Notes under the pieces: model-generated | The model's input: only the letters and a program-made list of their open reading frames with translations | Told to the model about the DNA's origin: nothing | The model's database searches: none | Position numbers and translations under genes: made by a program | Shown here: piece after piece, positions 17,576 to 26,006 of the stretch | Numbering within the stretch: the stretch's first letter is position 1 | Layout: each line of letters begins with the position of its first letter | Assembly: GCA_041752315.1 (NCBI GenBank) | Contig: JBGSHJ010000021.1 | Location: 77,292 to 141,291, forward strand | Length of the DNA: 64,000 nucleotides | From: SYFY01 sp041752315 | GTDB taxonomy: Bacteria > Pseudomonadota > Gammaproteobacteria > Pseudomonadales > Azotimanducaceae | Direction of reading: 5' to 3'

Positions 17576-18649
17576 ATGAGCGAATCGGTTGTGCACGCGG
17601 CAAGGGAGTCAGCGGGTAACGGAGTGACGCCACCGATACCGGTGCGAACTCCTTCCCGGTCGGGCAGCTGGTTTGCAACCTTGATGGCGATCATTGCATT
17701 GCTGACAGGTGGCTATCTCTATTACCGGCTGGTTCTTGTTGGTCACCTGGACCAACTGCCTGCAAAGGTCGAGGTACTCAGTCAGTCTGTCGATCAGCAG
17801 ATTCGCAATGCGGGTGACGGAGTCGAAAGCCGGGTGCAGGCGACCCTAGCGCCACGAATTGACTCGGTCGAGGCTCGGTTCCATTCGCTGGACCAGCGCT
17901 TGATGGCCATGGAAGCGGCGGTAGCTGGCGTGGTCGCTGCGGATGTCGCAAGAACGACACCTCCTGAAGCGGATGACTGGAAGATTGCTGAAGTCGGCTA
18001 TCTGCTCCGCATCGCCAATCACCGCATCCTGATGGAACGCAACGTTGCAGATGCACGTGCACTGCTCGCCAATGCAGACTCGCTGCTCAGCGAGCTTGAT
18101 GACTTTCGCTGGCACGGAGTGCGTGAGCAGATTGCAGCGGAGAGACTCGCCTTGGAACAAGCCCAGGAAGCGACGGATGTACAGGGAGTCTATCTGGCCC
18201 TGGAAGCACTCAAGGAGCCACTCGGAGAGCTTTTGCTGGTGCAACCGATCCTTTCGGCACCATCCCAGGCTCCGCAACCGGCGGTCGAAGTCGGGGTGTG
18301 GGATGCCTTGTTGCAGCGGCTCACCGATGTATTCCGGGTACAACGTGTCGATTCCACCTCCATCAAGCCTCTGCTCTCGACGGATGAAAGACATTTCATT
18401 GAACAACAATTGAGGCTGGGGCTGGAACAGGCACAACTAGGTGCGTTACGACACCAGCAGGGAGTGTATGACACCAGTCTTGGCAACTTGAAGCATTGGC
18501 TCGAGAGCGAGTTCGACCCAGGTACTGAAGGATTGGAAGCTCTGCTCGAGAGCATCGCTGAACTGGCCAAGGTCAAGCTCGAACTGGCGCTTCCCGACAT
18601 CAGTGGTTCGTTGCAGGCGTTGAAAGATGCACAGAGGGTTACACCGTGA
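17576..18649 (+). CDS. hemX: HemX family inner-membrane protein
   Basis: This is a 357-residue protein with a cytoplasmic N-terminus, one transmembrane helix (about residues 25-50, containing LMAIIALLTGGYLYYRLV) and a long periplasmic coiled-coil region. EVGYLLRIANHRILMERNV matches the conserved HemX core. It is often labelled uroporphyrinogen-III C-methyltransferase, but it lacks a methyltransferase domain, so that name should not be taken as function. It probably helps organise the heme enzymes at the membrane together with HemY. Confidence 0.9.
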   Translation: MSESVVHAARESAGNGVTPPIPVRTPSRSGSWFATLMAIIALLTGGYLYYRLVLVGHLDQLPAKVEVLSQSVDQQIRNAGDGVESRVQATLAPRIDSVEARFHSLDQRLMAMEAAVAGVVAADVARTTPPEADDWKIAEVGYLLRIANHRILMERNVADARALLANADSLLSELDDFRWHGVREQIAAERLALEQAQEATDVQGVYLALEALKEPLGELLLVQPILSAPSQAPQPAVEVGVWDALLQRLTDVFRVQRVDSTSIKPLLSTDERHFIEQQLRLGLEQAQLGALRHQQGVYDTSLGNLKHWLESEFDPGTEGLEALLESIAELAKVKLELALPDISGSLQALKDAQRVTP

Positions 18650-19803
18650 GTCGGTTGTGGATCGTGTTGATCGTGGTCATGGCGCTGGGCGCGGCCATCG
18701 GCACACTGATGTTCCAGGATCCTGGTTATCTGCTGCTGTCCTATGGTGGCAACGCCTATGAAACCAGCATCTGGATGGCGCTGGTCCTGCTGGTTGCTGC
18801 TTACGTCGTTCTCCGATTGCTGATCTGGTCTGTCCGGACCATGCGAACCGGCTTTTCTTCGGTGTCTGGCTGGAGCATGCGACGGTTGACAAAAAAGGCC
18901 CATGACATGACCGCACGAGGTCTGTTGTTGTGGGCCGAAGGTGATTGGCGTGAGGCTGAGCGAGTGTTGTCAACCGGAGCCACGGGGAGTGAATTTCCTC
19001 TCATCAATCATCTGTTTGCGGCCCGGTGTGCGCACTCGATGGGAGACACGCAACTGCGCGACCGCCATCTCGAAATGGCGATCAAGGTGGAGCCTGGCGC
19101 TGCATTTGCAGTCAACCTGCAGCGAGCCGAGTTTTTGCAGGCAAATGGCGCGTATACGGAAGCGGCGCAGATTCTCAAAGCTTTGCGGACACAGGCTCCG
19201 CGACATCCCAGAGTCCTGCTGGATCTCGCCAATTGTTGCAAACAAAACGGCGAACGTGAATTACTGCTGGAACTACTGAACTCGCAAGGCATAACGGCGC
19301 TCGTTTCGCCCGAAGAACTGACACGGCGGATAGAAGCTGCCTGGAAACAGAGGCTTGCCGTCGAGTCACCCGAGATCGTCTGGTTGGCGTTACCGAAGAA
19401 ACTGCACAACAATCCTGCGCTGGTCCATCTGGTGGCAGAACGACTGGTTCAGGACCAGAAACCAGATCGTGCAGAGGAAGTTGTCAGGGTTGCACTGAAA
19501 CACGAATGGTCTGCACCGCTTGTCGAACTTTATGGCAGGCTCGGTACTGCCGACGTCGCCGCTCAGATCCGTCATGCTGAAGCCTGGTTGAAGCAGCATC
19601 CAGGTGACCCGGACCTGCTGTTGACCCTCGGACGGCTGTACCTTCGCAGCCAACTCGATGATCAGGCAGAGAGTGCTTTCAAATCTTCCCTTCGAACGCG
19701 CTCGGACAGAACGACGCATCATGAGCTTGGGCGTCTTCTGGTTGGCCGTGGTGAACTCTCCAGGGGAGCCGACCACTTGTTGCAGGCGCTGTCGGCAAAC
19801 TGA
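18646..19803 (+). CDS. hemY: HemY: TPR-containing heme biosynthesis-associated membrane protein
   Basis: This is a 385-residue protein. Two N-terminal transmembrane helices (about 1-25 and 40-62) flank the family motif LLSYGGNAYETSIWMA. A tetratricopeptide-repeat domain fills residues 100-380. It is not the protoporphyrinogen oxidase of the same name in Gram-positives. It is thought to scaffold late heme biosynthesis. The GTG start overlaps the hemX stop. The stop lies 2 bp from the end of the convergent reductase gene. Confidence 0.92.
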   Translation: MSRLWIVLIVVMALGAAIGTLMFQDPGYLLLSYGGNAYETSIWMALVLLVAAYVVLRLLIWSVRTMRTGFSSVSGWSMRRLTKKAHDMTARGLLLWAEGDWREAERVLSTGATGSEFPLINHLFAARCAHSMGDTQLRDRHLEMAIKVEPGAAFAVNLQRAEFLQANGAYTEAAQILKALRTQAPRHPRVLLDLANCCKQNGERELLLELLNSQGITALVSPEELTRRIEAAWKQRLAVESPEIVWLALPKKLHNNPALVHLVAERLVQDQKPDRAEEVVRVALKHEWSAPLVELYGRLGTADVAAQIRHAEAWLKQHPGDPDLLLTLGRLYLRSQLDDQAESAFKSSLRTRSDRTTHHELGRLLVGRGELSRGADHLLQALSAN

Positions 19804-19805
19804 GT

Positions 19806-20480
19806 TCACCTTGGAGCATATGCATAGACGTCGCTGTGCATCTGCATTTCGCCGAGTCCTTCTGTCTTGAGCAGGGCTGTCACCGAATGAACAAAGGGTG
19901 GGCTGCCACAGAGAATGACGTCAGTGGAAGACAGTGCAGGAGCCTGTTGGCGCAGCCAGCGCATTGCTGCGTTGCCTGAATCACGGCGTGGATCGGCGAA
20001 CAGGTGCGTGGCAGTCCCGGGTTTCAAGGCAGCCAGCAAATCGCGAGCATAAAATCCACGTGGAGAGTCGGCACACCACAGCAAGGAGCGCCGTGCGGGA
20101 TGAGCCAGGTGGCTCGCTGACAAAATCATCGAGTTTGCTTGCGCAAAGCCGCTGCCGGCACAGACGAAGAGCATGTGAGGTTGCGTCACGCCTGCGAGGG
20201 TGACCGTACCCTGGGTGTCCTCAAGTTCGATTTCACCACTCGCGATCATCTCTTGCATCAATTCCGCGTCGACGTTCCCTGCGACCGGCTGAAAGTGGAT
20301 CTGCAGTCTTGGCAGCAAGTGAGGCGCGGTTGCAATGGTGAACGGAATACGTCTCCCGCGAGGGTGCCGGACATGAACGTACTGTCCGGCGGCGAACAAA
20401 AGAGACTGGCCGGGTAAAAGCTCGAGATCAACAATCTGGATCGGGCCGGCTCCAGGATTGTGAACAACAGCTCTCGTCAG
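19806..20480 (-). CDS. FNR-type NAD(P)H-flavin reductase lacking the ferredoxin domain; probable CTG start
   Basis: This is a ferredoxin-NADP reductase-fold protein. The FAD-binding barrel contains FAAGQYVHVRHP and RRIPFTIATAP; the NAD-binding lobe contains LFVCAGSGFAQANSM and ILCGSPPFVHSV. It ends DVYAYAPR, as in the rho-linked AscD-like reductases of pseudomonads. Those carry about 100 residues of 2Fe-2S domain first, and here there is no room because rho ends at 20482. In-frame sequence upstream of the first standard start (TTG 20399) reads as the expected first strands (VELTRAVVHNPGAG, VDLELLPGQ). CTG 20480 has AAGGG 8 bases upstream, inside the end of rho, and gives 224 residues; this start is an inference. 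Confidence 0.75.
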   Translation of the reverse strand: MTRAVVHNPGAGPIQIVDLELLPGQSLLFAAGQYVHVRHPRGRRIPFTIATAPHLLPRLQIHFQPVAGNVDAELMQEMIASGEIELEDTQGTVTLAGVTQPHMLFVCAGSGFAQANSMILSASHLAHPARRSLLWCADSPRGFYARDLLAALKPGTATHLFADPRRDSGNAAMRWLRQQAPALSSTDVILCGSPPFVHSVTALLKTEGLGEMQMHSDVYAYAPR

Positions 20481-20481
20481 C

Positions 20482-21744
20482 TCAACGACCCTTCATCGAA
20501 GCAAAGAACTGGTCATTGGTCTTGGTGTCCTTGAGCCTCGTGAGCATGAACTCGATCGCAGCGACGTCATCCATTTCGTGCAGAAGTTTGCGCAGTATCC
20601 AGACGCGTTGCAGTTCTTCCTCACTCATCAGCAGCTCTTCCCGACGTGTGCCCGAGCGTCGGATATTGATGGCGGGATAAACCCGCTTTTCGGCAATCTT
20701 TCTCTCAAGATGAAGTTCCAGATTGCCTGTACCCTTGAACTCTTCGTAGATCACTTCATCCATCTTCGATCCGGTCTCCACCAGTGCGGTGGCGACGATG
20801 GTGAGGCTTCCGCCTTCTTCGATGTTGCGTGCGGCACCAAAAAAGCGTTTTGGTCGCTCAAGTGCGTGGGCATCAACACCTCCCGTCAGAACCTTGCCCG
20901 ACGAAGGAACGATCGTGTTGTAGGCACGTGCGAGTCGGGTAATCGAGTCCAGCAGGATCACGACATCCTTCTGGTGTTCAACGAGACGCTTGGCTTTTTC
21001 GATCACCATTTCGGCAACCTGCACGTGACGTGACGGAGGCTCGTCAAACGTACTTGCAACAACCTCACCCCGTACCGAGCGTTGCATGTCGGTGACTTCT
21101 TCCGGCCTTTCGTCGATCAACAGCACGATCATGACAACTTCGGGATAGTTGGCAGTAATGGACTGCGCGATGTTCTGCAACACCAGTGTCTTGCCTGCCT
21201 TTGGAGGCGAGACTATCAAGGCCCGCTGGCCTCTGCCGATCGGCGCAATCAGGTCTATCACTCGGGCAGTCAGGTCTTCGGTACTGCCATTGCCCCTCTC
21301 CAGCATCATTCGCTTGTTGGCGAAGAGAGGCGTCAGGTTTTCGAAAAGGATGTTGTTTTTCTTGCTGTTAGGCTCACTGAAGTTGACTTCGTCGACCTTC
21401 AGCAGTGCAAAGTAGCGCTCACCGTCTTTAGGTGGGCGGATCTTGCCGGATATGCTGTCACCGGTCCGCAGGTTGAATCGGCGAATCTGACTCGGAGAAA
21501 CGTAGATGTCGTCGGGACCGGCGAGATAGGAACTGTCAGGCGAGCGCAGGAATCCAAAACCATCCTGCAGGATTTCCAGAACCCCTTCACCGCTGATCTC
21601 GTCCCCGTTCTTGGACTGCTTGCGAACGATGGCTGCGATGACTTCCTGCTTGCGTGATCGGGCGGTGTTTTCCAGCCCGAGCTCACGGGCCATTTCGATA
21701 AGATCGCCGACCGGCAGGCGTTTGAGGTCTGTGAGATTGGTCAT
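20482..21744 (-). CDS. rho: Transcription termination factor Rho
   Basis: At 420 residues this is essentially the E. coli length. The N-terminal Rho-N helical domain begins MTNLTDLKRLPVGDLIEMA, a cold-shock-like RNA-binding domain contains GFGFLRSPDSSYL, and the ATPase has Walker A SPPKAGKTLVL and Walker B VVILLDSITRLARA. The Q-loop and R-loop regions are intact. Rho is a hexameric RNA helicase that ends transcription of untranslated RNA. It lies downstream of trxA with a 312-bp leader of its own. Confidence 0.97.
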   Translation of the reverse strand: MTNLTDLKRLPVGDLIEMARELGLENTARSRKQEVIAAIVRKQSKNGDEISGEGVLEILQDGFGFLRSPDSSYLAGPDDIYVSPSQIRRFNLRTGDSISGKIRPPKDGERYFALLKVDEVNFSEPNSKKNNILFENLTPLFANKRMMLERGNGSTEDLTARVIDLIAPIGRGQRALIVSPPKAGKTLVLQNIAQSITANYPEVVMIVLLIDERPEEVTDMQRSVRGEVVASTFDEPPSRHVQVAEMVIEKAKRLVEHQKDVVILLDSITRLARAYNTIVPSSGKVLTGGVDAHALERPKRFFGAARNIEEGGSLTIVATALVETGSKMDEVIYEEFKGTGNLELHLERKIAEKRVYPAINIRRSGTRREELLMSEEELQRVWILRKLLHEMDDVAAIEFMLTRLKDTKTNDQFFASMKGR

Positions 21745-21906
21745 GATATAGATTGGCTCTTCCGTGGATTCGGTTCAGGTGCATTCGCCCGGGGACTTGT
21801 TGCCGTTGGTCATAAACGGGAAAGACAGCGAACAAGAGAAAATTAGGGCGGGAAACAGGTGGTACGTTGACAGGCGTTCGTTACTGACAAATCAACGCTT
21901 GGTCCA

Positions 21907-21934
21907 AGTGTAGTGTTTTGGGTTTGAGCGTCAA
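21907..21934 (-). promoter_or_regulatory. Candidate rho promoter
   Basis: On the minus strand TTGACG (21934-21929) and TACACT (21912-21907) are spaced 16 bases, inside the trxA-rho gap. Confidence 0.5.
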
Positions 21935-21962
21935 GAGCGTTTTGGCCGGATCTGCAGAAGCC

Positions 21963-22006
21963 GTGATCAGCTTGGTGGGCTTCCAGATGCCCAGGTCGCT
22001 GATCAC
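21963..22006 (-). terminator. Stem-loop between trxA and rho
   Basis: The outer arms GTGATCAGC (21963-21971) and GCTGATCAC (21998-22006) pair perfectly over 9 bp. Inside them TGGGC and GCCCA pair over 5 bp, with 4-base internal loops on each side. It begins about 50 bases after the trxA stop. No U-run follows, so it may be an RNA-stabilising or Rho-dependent element rather than an intrinsic terminator. Confidence 0.45.
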
Positions 22007-22056
22007 AAGCCCTGTGCGCGCGGTCGTCCGAGTCCTGACAACAACCAGCACTGATT

Positions 22057-22383
22057 TCAGATATTGCTGTCCAGGAACGCTGCCAGTTGGGATTTCGACA
22101 GAGCCCCGACCTTGGTCGCCTCAACCTCTCCGTTCTTGAACAGCATCAGGGTTGGTATCCCACGAATGCCATATCGGGCTGGCGTTTGCTGGTTGGCGTC
22201 GATATCCATCTTGCAGACCTTGATCTTGTCGGAATACTCGCCGGCAATCTCTTCCAGAATGGGGGCGATCATCTTGCAGGGGCCACACCAGGTTGCCCAG
22301 TAGTCCACCAGTACCGGCTTGTCGGACTTCAGGACGTCGGATTCAAAACCATCATCGGTGATATGCACGATTCGTTCGGACAT
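22057..22383 (-). CDS. trxA: Thioredoxin 1
   Basis: At 108 residues this is the exact family size. The active site WCGPCK lies near residues 31-36, with the cis-Pro segment RGIPTLMLFKNG. It reduces cytoplasmic protein disulfides together with thioredoxin reductase. It is upstream of rho and divergent from ppx, the same arrangement as in enterobacteria and pseudomonads. Confidence 0.97.
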   Translation of the reverse strand: MSERIVHITDDGFESDVLKSDKPVLVDYWATWCGPCKMIAPILEEIAGEYSDKIKVCKMDIDANQQTPARYGIRGIPTLMLFKNGEVEATKVGALSKSQLAAFLDSNI

Positions 22384-22404
22384 TGGCTTTCTCGTCAGCG
22401 TTGA

Positions 22405-22433
22405 ACTGTAGATAGTGAGGATGTTATCACCAA
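22405..22433 (-). promoter_or_regulatory. Candidate trxA promoter
   Basis: On the minus strand TTGGTG (22433-22428) and TACAGT (22410-22405) are spaced 17 bases, about 22 bases before the trxA ATG. Confidence 0.4.
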
Positions 22434-22534
22434 TTCTGCTGCCGAAAACGTGCCTCGATCCCGTTGCAAAATGAGTAGTGGCGCTATTCTCGAGATTCCA
22501 GCAGAAAAACCAACTTGTAGCCGTGGTCGAGAAG

Positions 22535-24070
22535 ATGCTTTTACCACCAGAGCCTCACCTATTCGCAGAACGGGATGTGTGGGCGGCAGTTGACCTTGGT
22601 TCGAACAACTTCCAGATGCTGATCGTCCGTCGCGTACATGACGAAATCGTGGTGGTCGATCGATTGAAGGACAAGGTCCAGTTGTTGCAAGGCATGGCGG
22701 CTCACCGCCTGCAGCCTTCAGCAATCGAGCGTGGTCTTCAGGTTCTGCGGCGATATCATCAAAGATTACGGGAGATTCCTCCCTCAAGATTGAGCGTCGT
22801 GGGTACTTTCGCGCTGCGTTTTGCCGAGAATCGCGCCGAGTTCCTTGTTCCCGCACAGGGGATTCTGGGGCAACCGGTCGAAGTGCTTTCCGGCCACGAC
22901 GAGGCCAGGCTCATCGATCTGGCAGTGAGCCGGCACCTGGATGATGCACTCGAACGTTCCAGACCGGACAGTCAACGGCTGGTTCTGGATATTGGCGGCG
23001 GCAGTACGGAGCTGGCGCGAAGCGAGTGGGAATCAGGCCGTCGTGAATTGGTGGAAGCAACCTCGATACCGTTGGGGTGCGTCGCCCTGATGGACCAGTT
23101 TTTCAGTCACTCCGAAGTGGTCGGGCGGGCCTATCCGCAAGCGCGGGAATGGGCGTTGTCGTTGCTGCAGGAACTCGGCGTCCAGTCTGCCAACGGTGCC
23201 GACGTTGTGGGGACCTCAGGAACGCTTGAGTCCATTGTTACGGTATGTGAAGCCAGTGGGTTCAGCCGTGGTGAAGTGTCTGCAGACGCGCTGAGAAGAG
23301 TGGAAGACGCGATTGTCGGTGGTTTGTGGCTTGCCGATTTTGGAATCCCGGGCCTGCCACCGGAACGGGTTGATATTTTCCCCGCAGGTGTCGCCATCCT
23401 CAGCGCCTTCATGGAGACACTGGAGATCGAGCGTGTTCGTTTTTGTAGCGCAACGCTGCCGCACGGAGTCCTCTATGCCGGCATGGGACTTGGAGCAGAC
23501 AACGGCTCGGTGCTCGAAGCCGTAGTTGCAACGGCCGCCCGTTTTGGTGTCGATCCGGCACAGGGTGATCGCATCCGGAGGCAGGCGCTGACTCTTTTGC
23601 AGAGCCTCGTCGACGGGATTGTGGATGAGCGTCACGAACAGATCCTGGTCTTTGCGGCGATGTTGCTGGAGATCGGTCTGCACATAGGAGTGCAGGGATA
23701 TCACCGGCATGGCGCCTATATTCTGCAGCACAGCGAGATACGCGGATTGTCCCCCAAAGCCAAGGAGGCATTGGTGATGCTGGTTCGCTGCCATCGACGT
23801 ACCTGGCCTTCGGGTCTGCAGACAGAGGGAGAGCGGCTCGGTTATCGCCAGCTTGCTGATGTTCTGATCTCGGTGCGTCTGGCAGTGATCCTGGAGCGTT
23901 CACACACCGATTTGCATTCCCCCGAAGGAGTGGTGCTCTCCAGAGTTGACAGTGAATTGGTCCTACGTTTGCCGACGGGTTGGTTGGCAGCCCATCCGCT
24001 TTCGGCTGATGAGCTCAGTCAGGAACAGCACCTGCTGAAGGGCCAGGGAATAAACCTCAGGCTTGCATGA
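22535..24070 (+). CDS. ppx: Exopolyphosphatase
   Basis: This is a 511-residue Ppx/GppA phosphatase that removes terminal phosphates from polyphosphate. The actin-like fold shows the phosphate-1 motif AVDLGSNNFQMLIV, VVGTFALRFAENR, and the second phosphate loop LVLDIGGGSTELAR. An HD-like C-terminal domain contains HRHGAYILQHSEI. The start is uncertain: ATG 22535 puts 16 residues before the first motif, while GTG 22478 would add 19 more; neither has a strong SD. The 3' end overlaps the hemB 3' end by 14 bp. Confidence 0.9.
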   Translation: MLLPPEPHLFAERDVWAAVDLGSNNFQMLIVRRVHDEIVVVDRLKDKVQLLQGMAAHRLQPSAIERGLQVLRRYHQRLREIPPSRLSVVGTFALRFAENRAEFLVPAQGILGQPVEVLSGHDEARLIDLAVSRHLDDALERSRPDSQRLVLDIGGGSTELARSEWESGRRELVEATSIPLGCVALMDQFFSHSEVVGRAYPQAREWALSLLQELGVQSANGADVVGTSGTLESIVTVCEASGFSRGEVSADALRRVEDAIVGGLWLADFGIPGLPPERVDIFPAGVAILSAFMETLEIERVRFCSATLPHGVLYAGMGLGADNGSVLEAVVATAARFGVDPAQGDRIRRQALTLLQSLVDGIVDERHEQILVFAAMLLEIGLHIGVQGYHRHGAYILQHSEIRGLSPKAKEALVMLVRCHRRTWPSGLQTEGERLGYRQLADVLISVRLAVILERSHTDLHSPEGVVLSRVDSELVLRLPTGWLAAHPLSADELSQEQHLLKGQGINLRLA

Positions 24071-25061
24071 GTTCGGCTGCTCGAGGCGCGAAGTAGGTCA
24101 AAATGCCACTGGCACCCGCCCGCTTGCAGCAAAGCAGTGATTCCAGAATGACCTTTTCGGCCAGCCATCCACGACGAATCGCTTCTGCGTGCATCGCGTA
24201 CTCGCCACTAACCTGATACACGAAAGTCGGGACTTCAAAGCGTTCACGCACCCGGCGAACGATATCAAGATAGGGCATGCCCGGTTTGACCATGACCATA
24301 TCTGCACCCTCGCTGATATCGAGGGCCACTTCATGCAAGGCCTCCTCGGAATTTGCAGGGTCCATCTGGTAGGTGTCCTTGCCTGCAGTACCCAGGGTGG
24401 CGGAGGAGCCGACAGCATCACGAAAGGGGCCGTAGTAGGCGGAAGCATACTTGGCAGCGTAGGACATGATTGCCGTGTGGGCGTGTCCGTGTTCATCAAG
24501 CGCTGTCCGGATCGCACCGACACGGCCGTCCATCATGTCTGATGGAGCGATGACGTCGGATCCCGCAGCGGCGCAGACTTGTGCCTGTACCTGTAGCGCT
24601 TTGACAGTGACGTCGTTGTCGATATGCCCATCCGGGCTGATGACACCATCGTGGCCGTGGGATGTGTAGGGGTCGAGGGCGGCATCGGTAATCACCCCCA
24701 ACCCGGGGACTGCGCTCTTCACTGCCCTGATGGCGCGTGGCACCAGACCGTCTGGATTTGCGGCTTCTTCACCCAATGGTGTTCGCAATGCCTTGATGAC
24801 ATTGGGAAACAGGGCAATTGCCGGAATGCCGAGAGCGTATGCACGCTGGGCCTCGGAGCACAGCAGATCGATCGAGAGCCTGTCGACCCCAGGCATGGAC
24901 AAAACAGTTTCACGCCTGCCTTCGCCGTCAATCACGAACATCGGGTAGATAAGATCGCCGGGAGACAGTTCGTTCTCCCTTACCAGCCGGCGAAGGAAAG
25001 GGAGTCGTCGATTGCGACGCATGCGGGTCTGGGGAAATCGACGTTCCATGGATGTGACCAT
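24057..25061 (-). CDS. hemB: Delta-aminolevulinic acid dehydratase (porphobilinogen synthase)
   Basis: This is a 334-residue enzyme that condenses two aminolevulinates to porphobilinogen. N-terminal RMRRNRRLPFLRRLVREN matches the family. The Schiff-base lysines are in SYAAKYASAYYGPFRDA and MVMVKPGMPYLDI. In place of the Cys-rich zinc site the region TDAALDPYTSHGHDG has Asp/Ala, the Mg-type active site of pseudomonads. ATG 25061 is one base after the TetR stop codon, so the two genes are probably one transcript. Confidence 0.94.
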   Translation of the reverse strand: MVTSMERRFPQTRMRRNRRLPFLRRLVRENELSPGDLIYPMFVIDGEGRRETVLSMPGVDRLSIDLLCSEAQRAYALGIPAIALFPNVIKALRTPLGEEAANPDGLVPRAIRAVKSAVPGLGVITDAALDPYTSHGHDGVISPDGHIDNDVTVKALQVQAQVCAAAGSDVIAPSDMMDGRVGAIRTALDEHGHAHTAIMSYAAKYASAYYGPFRDAVGSSATLGTAGKDTYQMDPANSEEALHEVALDISEGADMVMVKPGMPYLDIVRRVRERFEVPTFVYQVSGEYAMHAEAIRRGWLAEKVILESLLCCKRAGASGILTYFAPRAAELMQA

Positions 25062-25062
25062 T

Positions 25063-25632
25063 CTAGTTGTAGAGTTCAAGCTGCTTGCGCATGCGTTTGA
25101 CGCTGCGCTCGATACAGGTCTCGTCCCCGATAAGCTGGCCGAGGAGAGATGCTCCATATAATCCACAAAGCATCGCTTCAGCAAGGCGGGTTGCGCGTTT
25201 GGGCTTCACTCCGCGAAGACCAATCAGGCTTGATTCGAGCACAATCTGCCAATCGTTGATCTGCGCCTTGATGGTCTCCCGAACAGGACCCGGTGCTGCC
25301 TGGCCGAGCACTGAGAGCAGACAAGGCCGACTACCATTTCCCGTATAGCTGAGGAATCCGTCCAGGAAGGCCCCAAGTCGCTCACCTGAAGGCGCCTGGG
25401 TGCGAAGCACCTTGAACGCTTGCTGTTCCGCAGTCTCGATGGCGTGTTTCACAAGTACAGCCGCCATTTCCGCTTTACCGCCGGGAAAGTGGTGGTACAG
25501 GCTCGCCTTGCTCAGTCCTGCGCTTGAGGCCAGTGCCGCGATGGATGCGCCATCGTATCCATGAGCCAGAAAGACTTGCGCCAGGCGTTCACAAAGGCTG
25601 TCCAGACTGGTTGTTTGGGATCGAGAATACAT
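25063..25632 (-). CDS. TetR-family transcriptional regulator
   Basis: This is a 189-residue protein with an N-terminal helix-turn-helix of TetR type (about 10-55): AQVFLAHGYDGASIAALA, then AGLSKASLYHHFPGGKAEM. The ligand-binding half is like the YxaF/LmrA type. ATG 25632 is chosen over the longer frame because the extra residues would run through the palindromic operator. A perfect 14-bp palindrome lies 14 bases upstream of the start, so the gene is probably self-repressed. It is followed by hemB after one base. Confidence 0.9.
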   Translation of the reverse strand: MYSRSQTTSLDSLCERLAQVFLAHGYDGASIAALASSAGLSKASLYHHFPGGKAEMAAVLVKHAIETAEQQAFKVLRTQAPSGERLGAFLDGFLSYTGNGSRPCLLSVLGQAAPGPVRETIKAQINDWQIVLESSLIGLRGVKPKRATRLAEAMLCGLYGASLLGQLIGDETCIERSVKRMRKQLELYN

Positions 25633-25646
25633 GTGCTTATGTTGAA

Positions 25647-25660
25647 CGAACGATCGTTCG
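25647..25660. promoter_or_regulatory. TetR operator 1 (self-regulatory palindrome)
   Basis: CGAACGATCGTTCG is a perfect 14-bp palindrome located 14 bases before the tetR ATG. A possible promoter (TTTCAT, 16 bases, TATCCT on the minus strand) lies just upstream of it, so a bound regulator would block elongation or initiation. Confidence 0.65.
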
Positions 25661-26006
25661 AAGGAAAGTGGCAAGGATAGAGGGATTACAACTCTATGAA
25701 ATACTTAGGATATTTCCATGTAAACAGCGATTGGTGACAATGAAATCCCACGTTTTAGTTTGTTTCGGTAGAAAAAACCGGATGTCACCAAACGCCAGGC
25801 ATCCGCTGAACTTTTAAGGACCGATCGTTCGGTCAGGATGATTTGGTGTGTGTTTCGGCCGGTCCGCAAAAACAGGAACCAGGTCCCGGACCCAGTCAGT
25901 CGATGACCGGTACCAGCGACTGCAGTGCGAGGCGTTTCCGCGGCTGGCATGAGATATATTTGCTTTCGGGCCGCGACGTTTTTATCAGCTGAGGCATCCT
26001 TGCCAG
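25661..26006. other. AT-richer control region between tetR and the ECF sigma gene
   Basis: No gene is supported in this 346-bp gap; tiny frames here lack family features and SDs. It holds the second TetR-like operator (25819-25834). It also holds a loosely ECF-like element, GGAACC at 25875-25880 with GTCGAT at 25899-25904, whose 18-base spacer is longer than usual. The divergent promoters of tetR-hemB and the sigma factor operon must lie here. Confidence 0.55.
25819..25834. promoter_or_regulatory. TetR operator 2 near the ECF sigma operon
   Basis: GACCGATCGTTCGGTC has perfect 6-bp arms (GACCGA/TCGGTC) around TCGT. It shares the 10-mer CGATCGTTCG with operator 1, 172 bp away. Its placement is about 170 bp upstream of the sigma factor start. 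Confidence 0.55.

Larger units (their letters stand above)
21745..22056 (-). other. rho 5' leader region, no gene seen
   Basis: This is a 312-bp gap between trxA and rho. It contains a candidate rho promoter (21907-21934) and a long imperfect stem-loop (21963-22006). From the promoter to the rho ATG there are roughly 155 bases of leader, rich in C and poor in G in places, as would suit Rho-binding RNA. I found no convincing leader peptide. Confidence 0.6.

Noticed and set aside
25875..25904. ECF-type promoter GGAACC ... GTCGAT ahead of the sigma factor gene
   Set aside because: The spacer is 18 bases against the usual 15-17 and the -10 is imperfect, so I note it only inside the intergenic entry.
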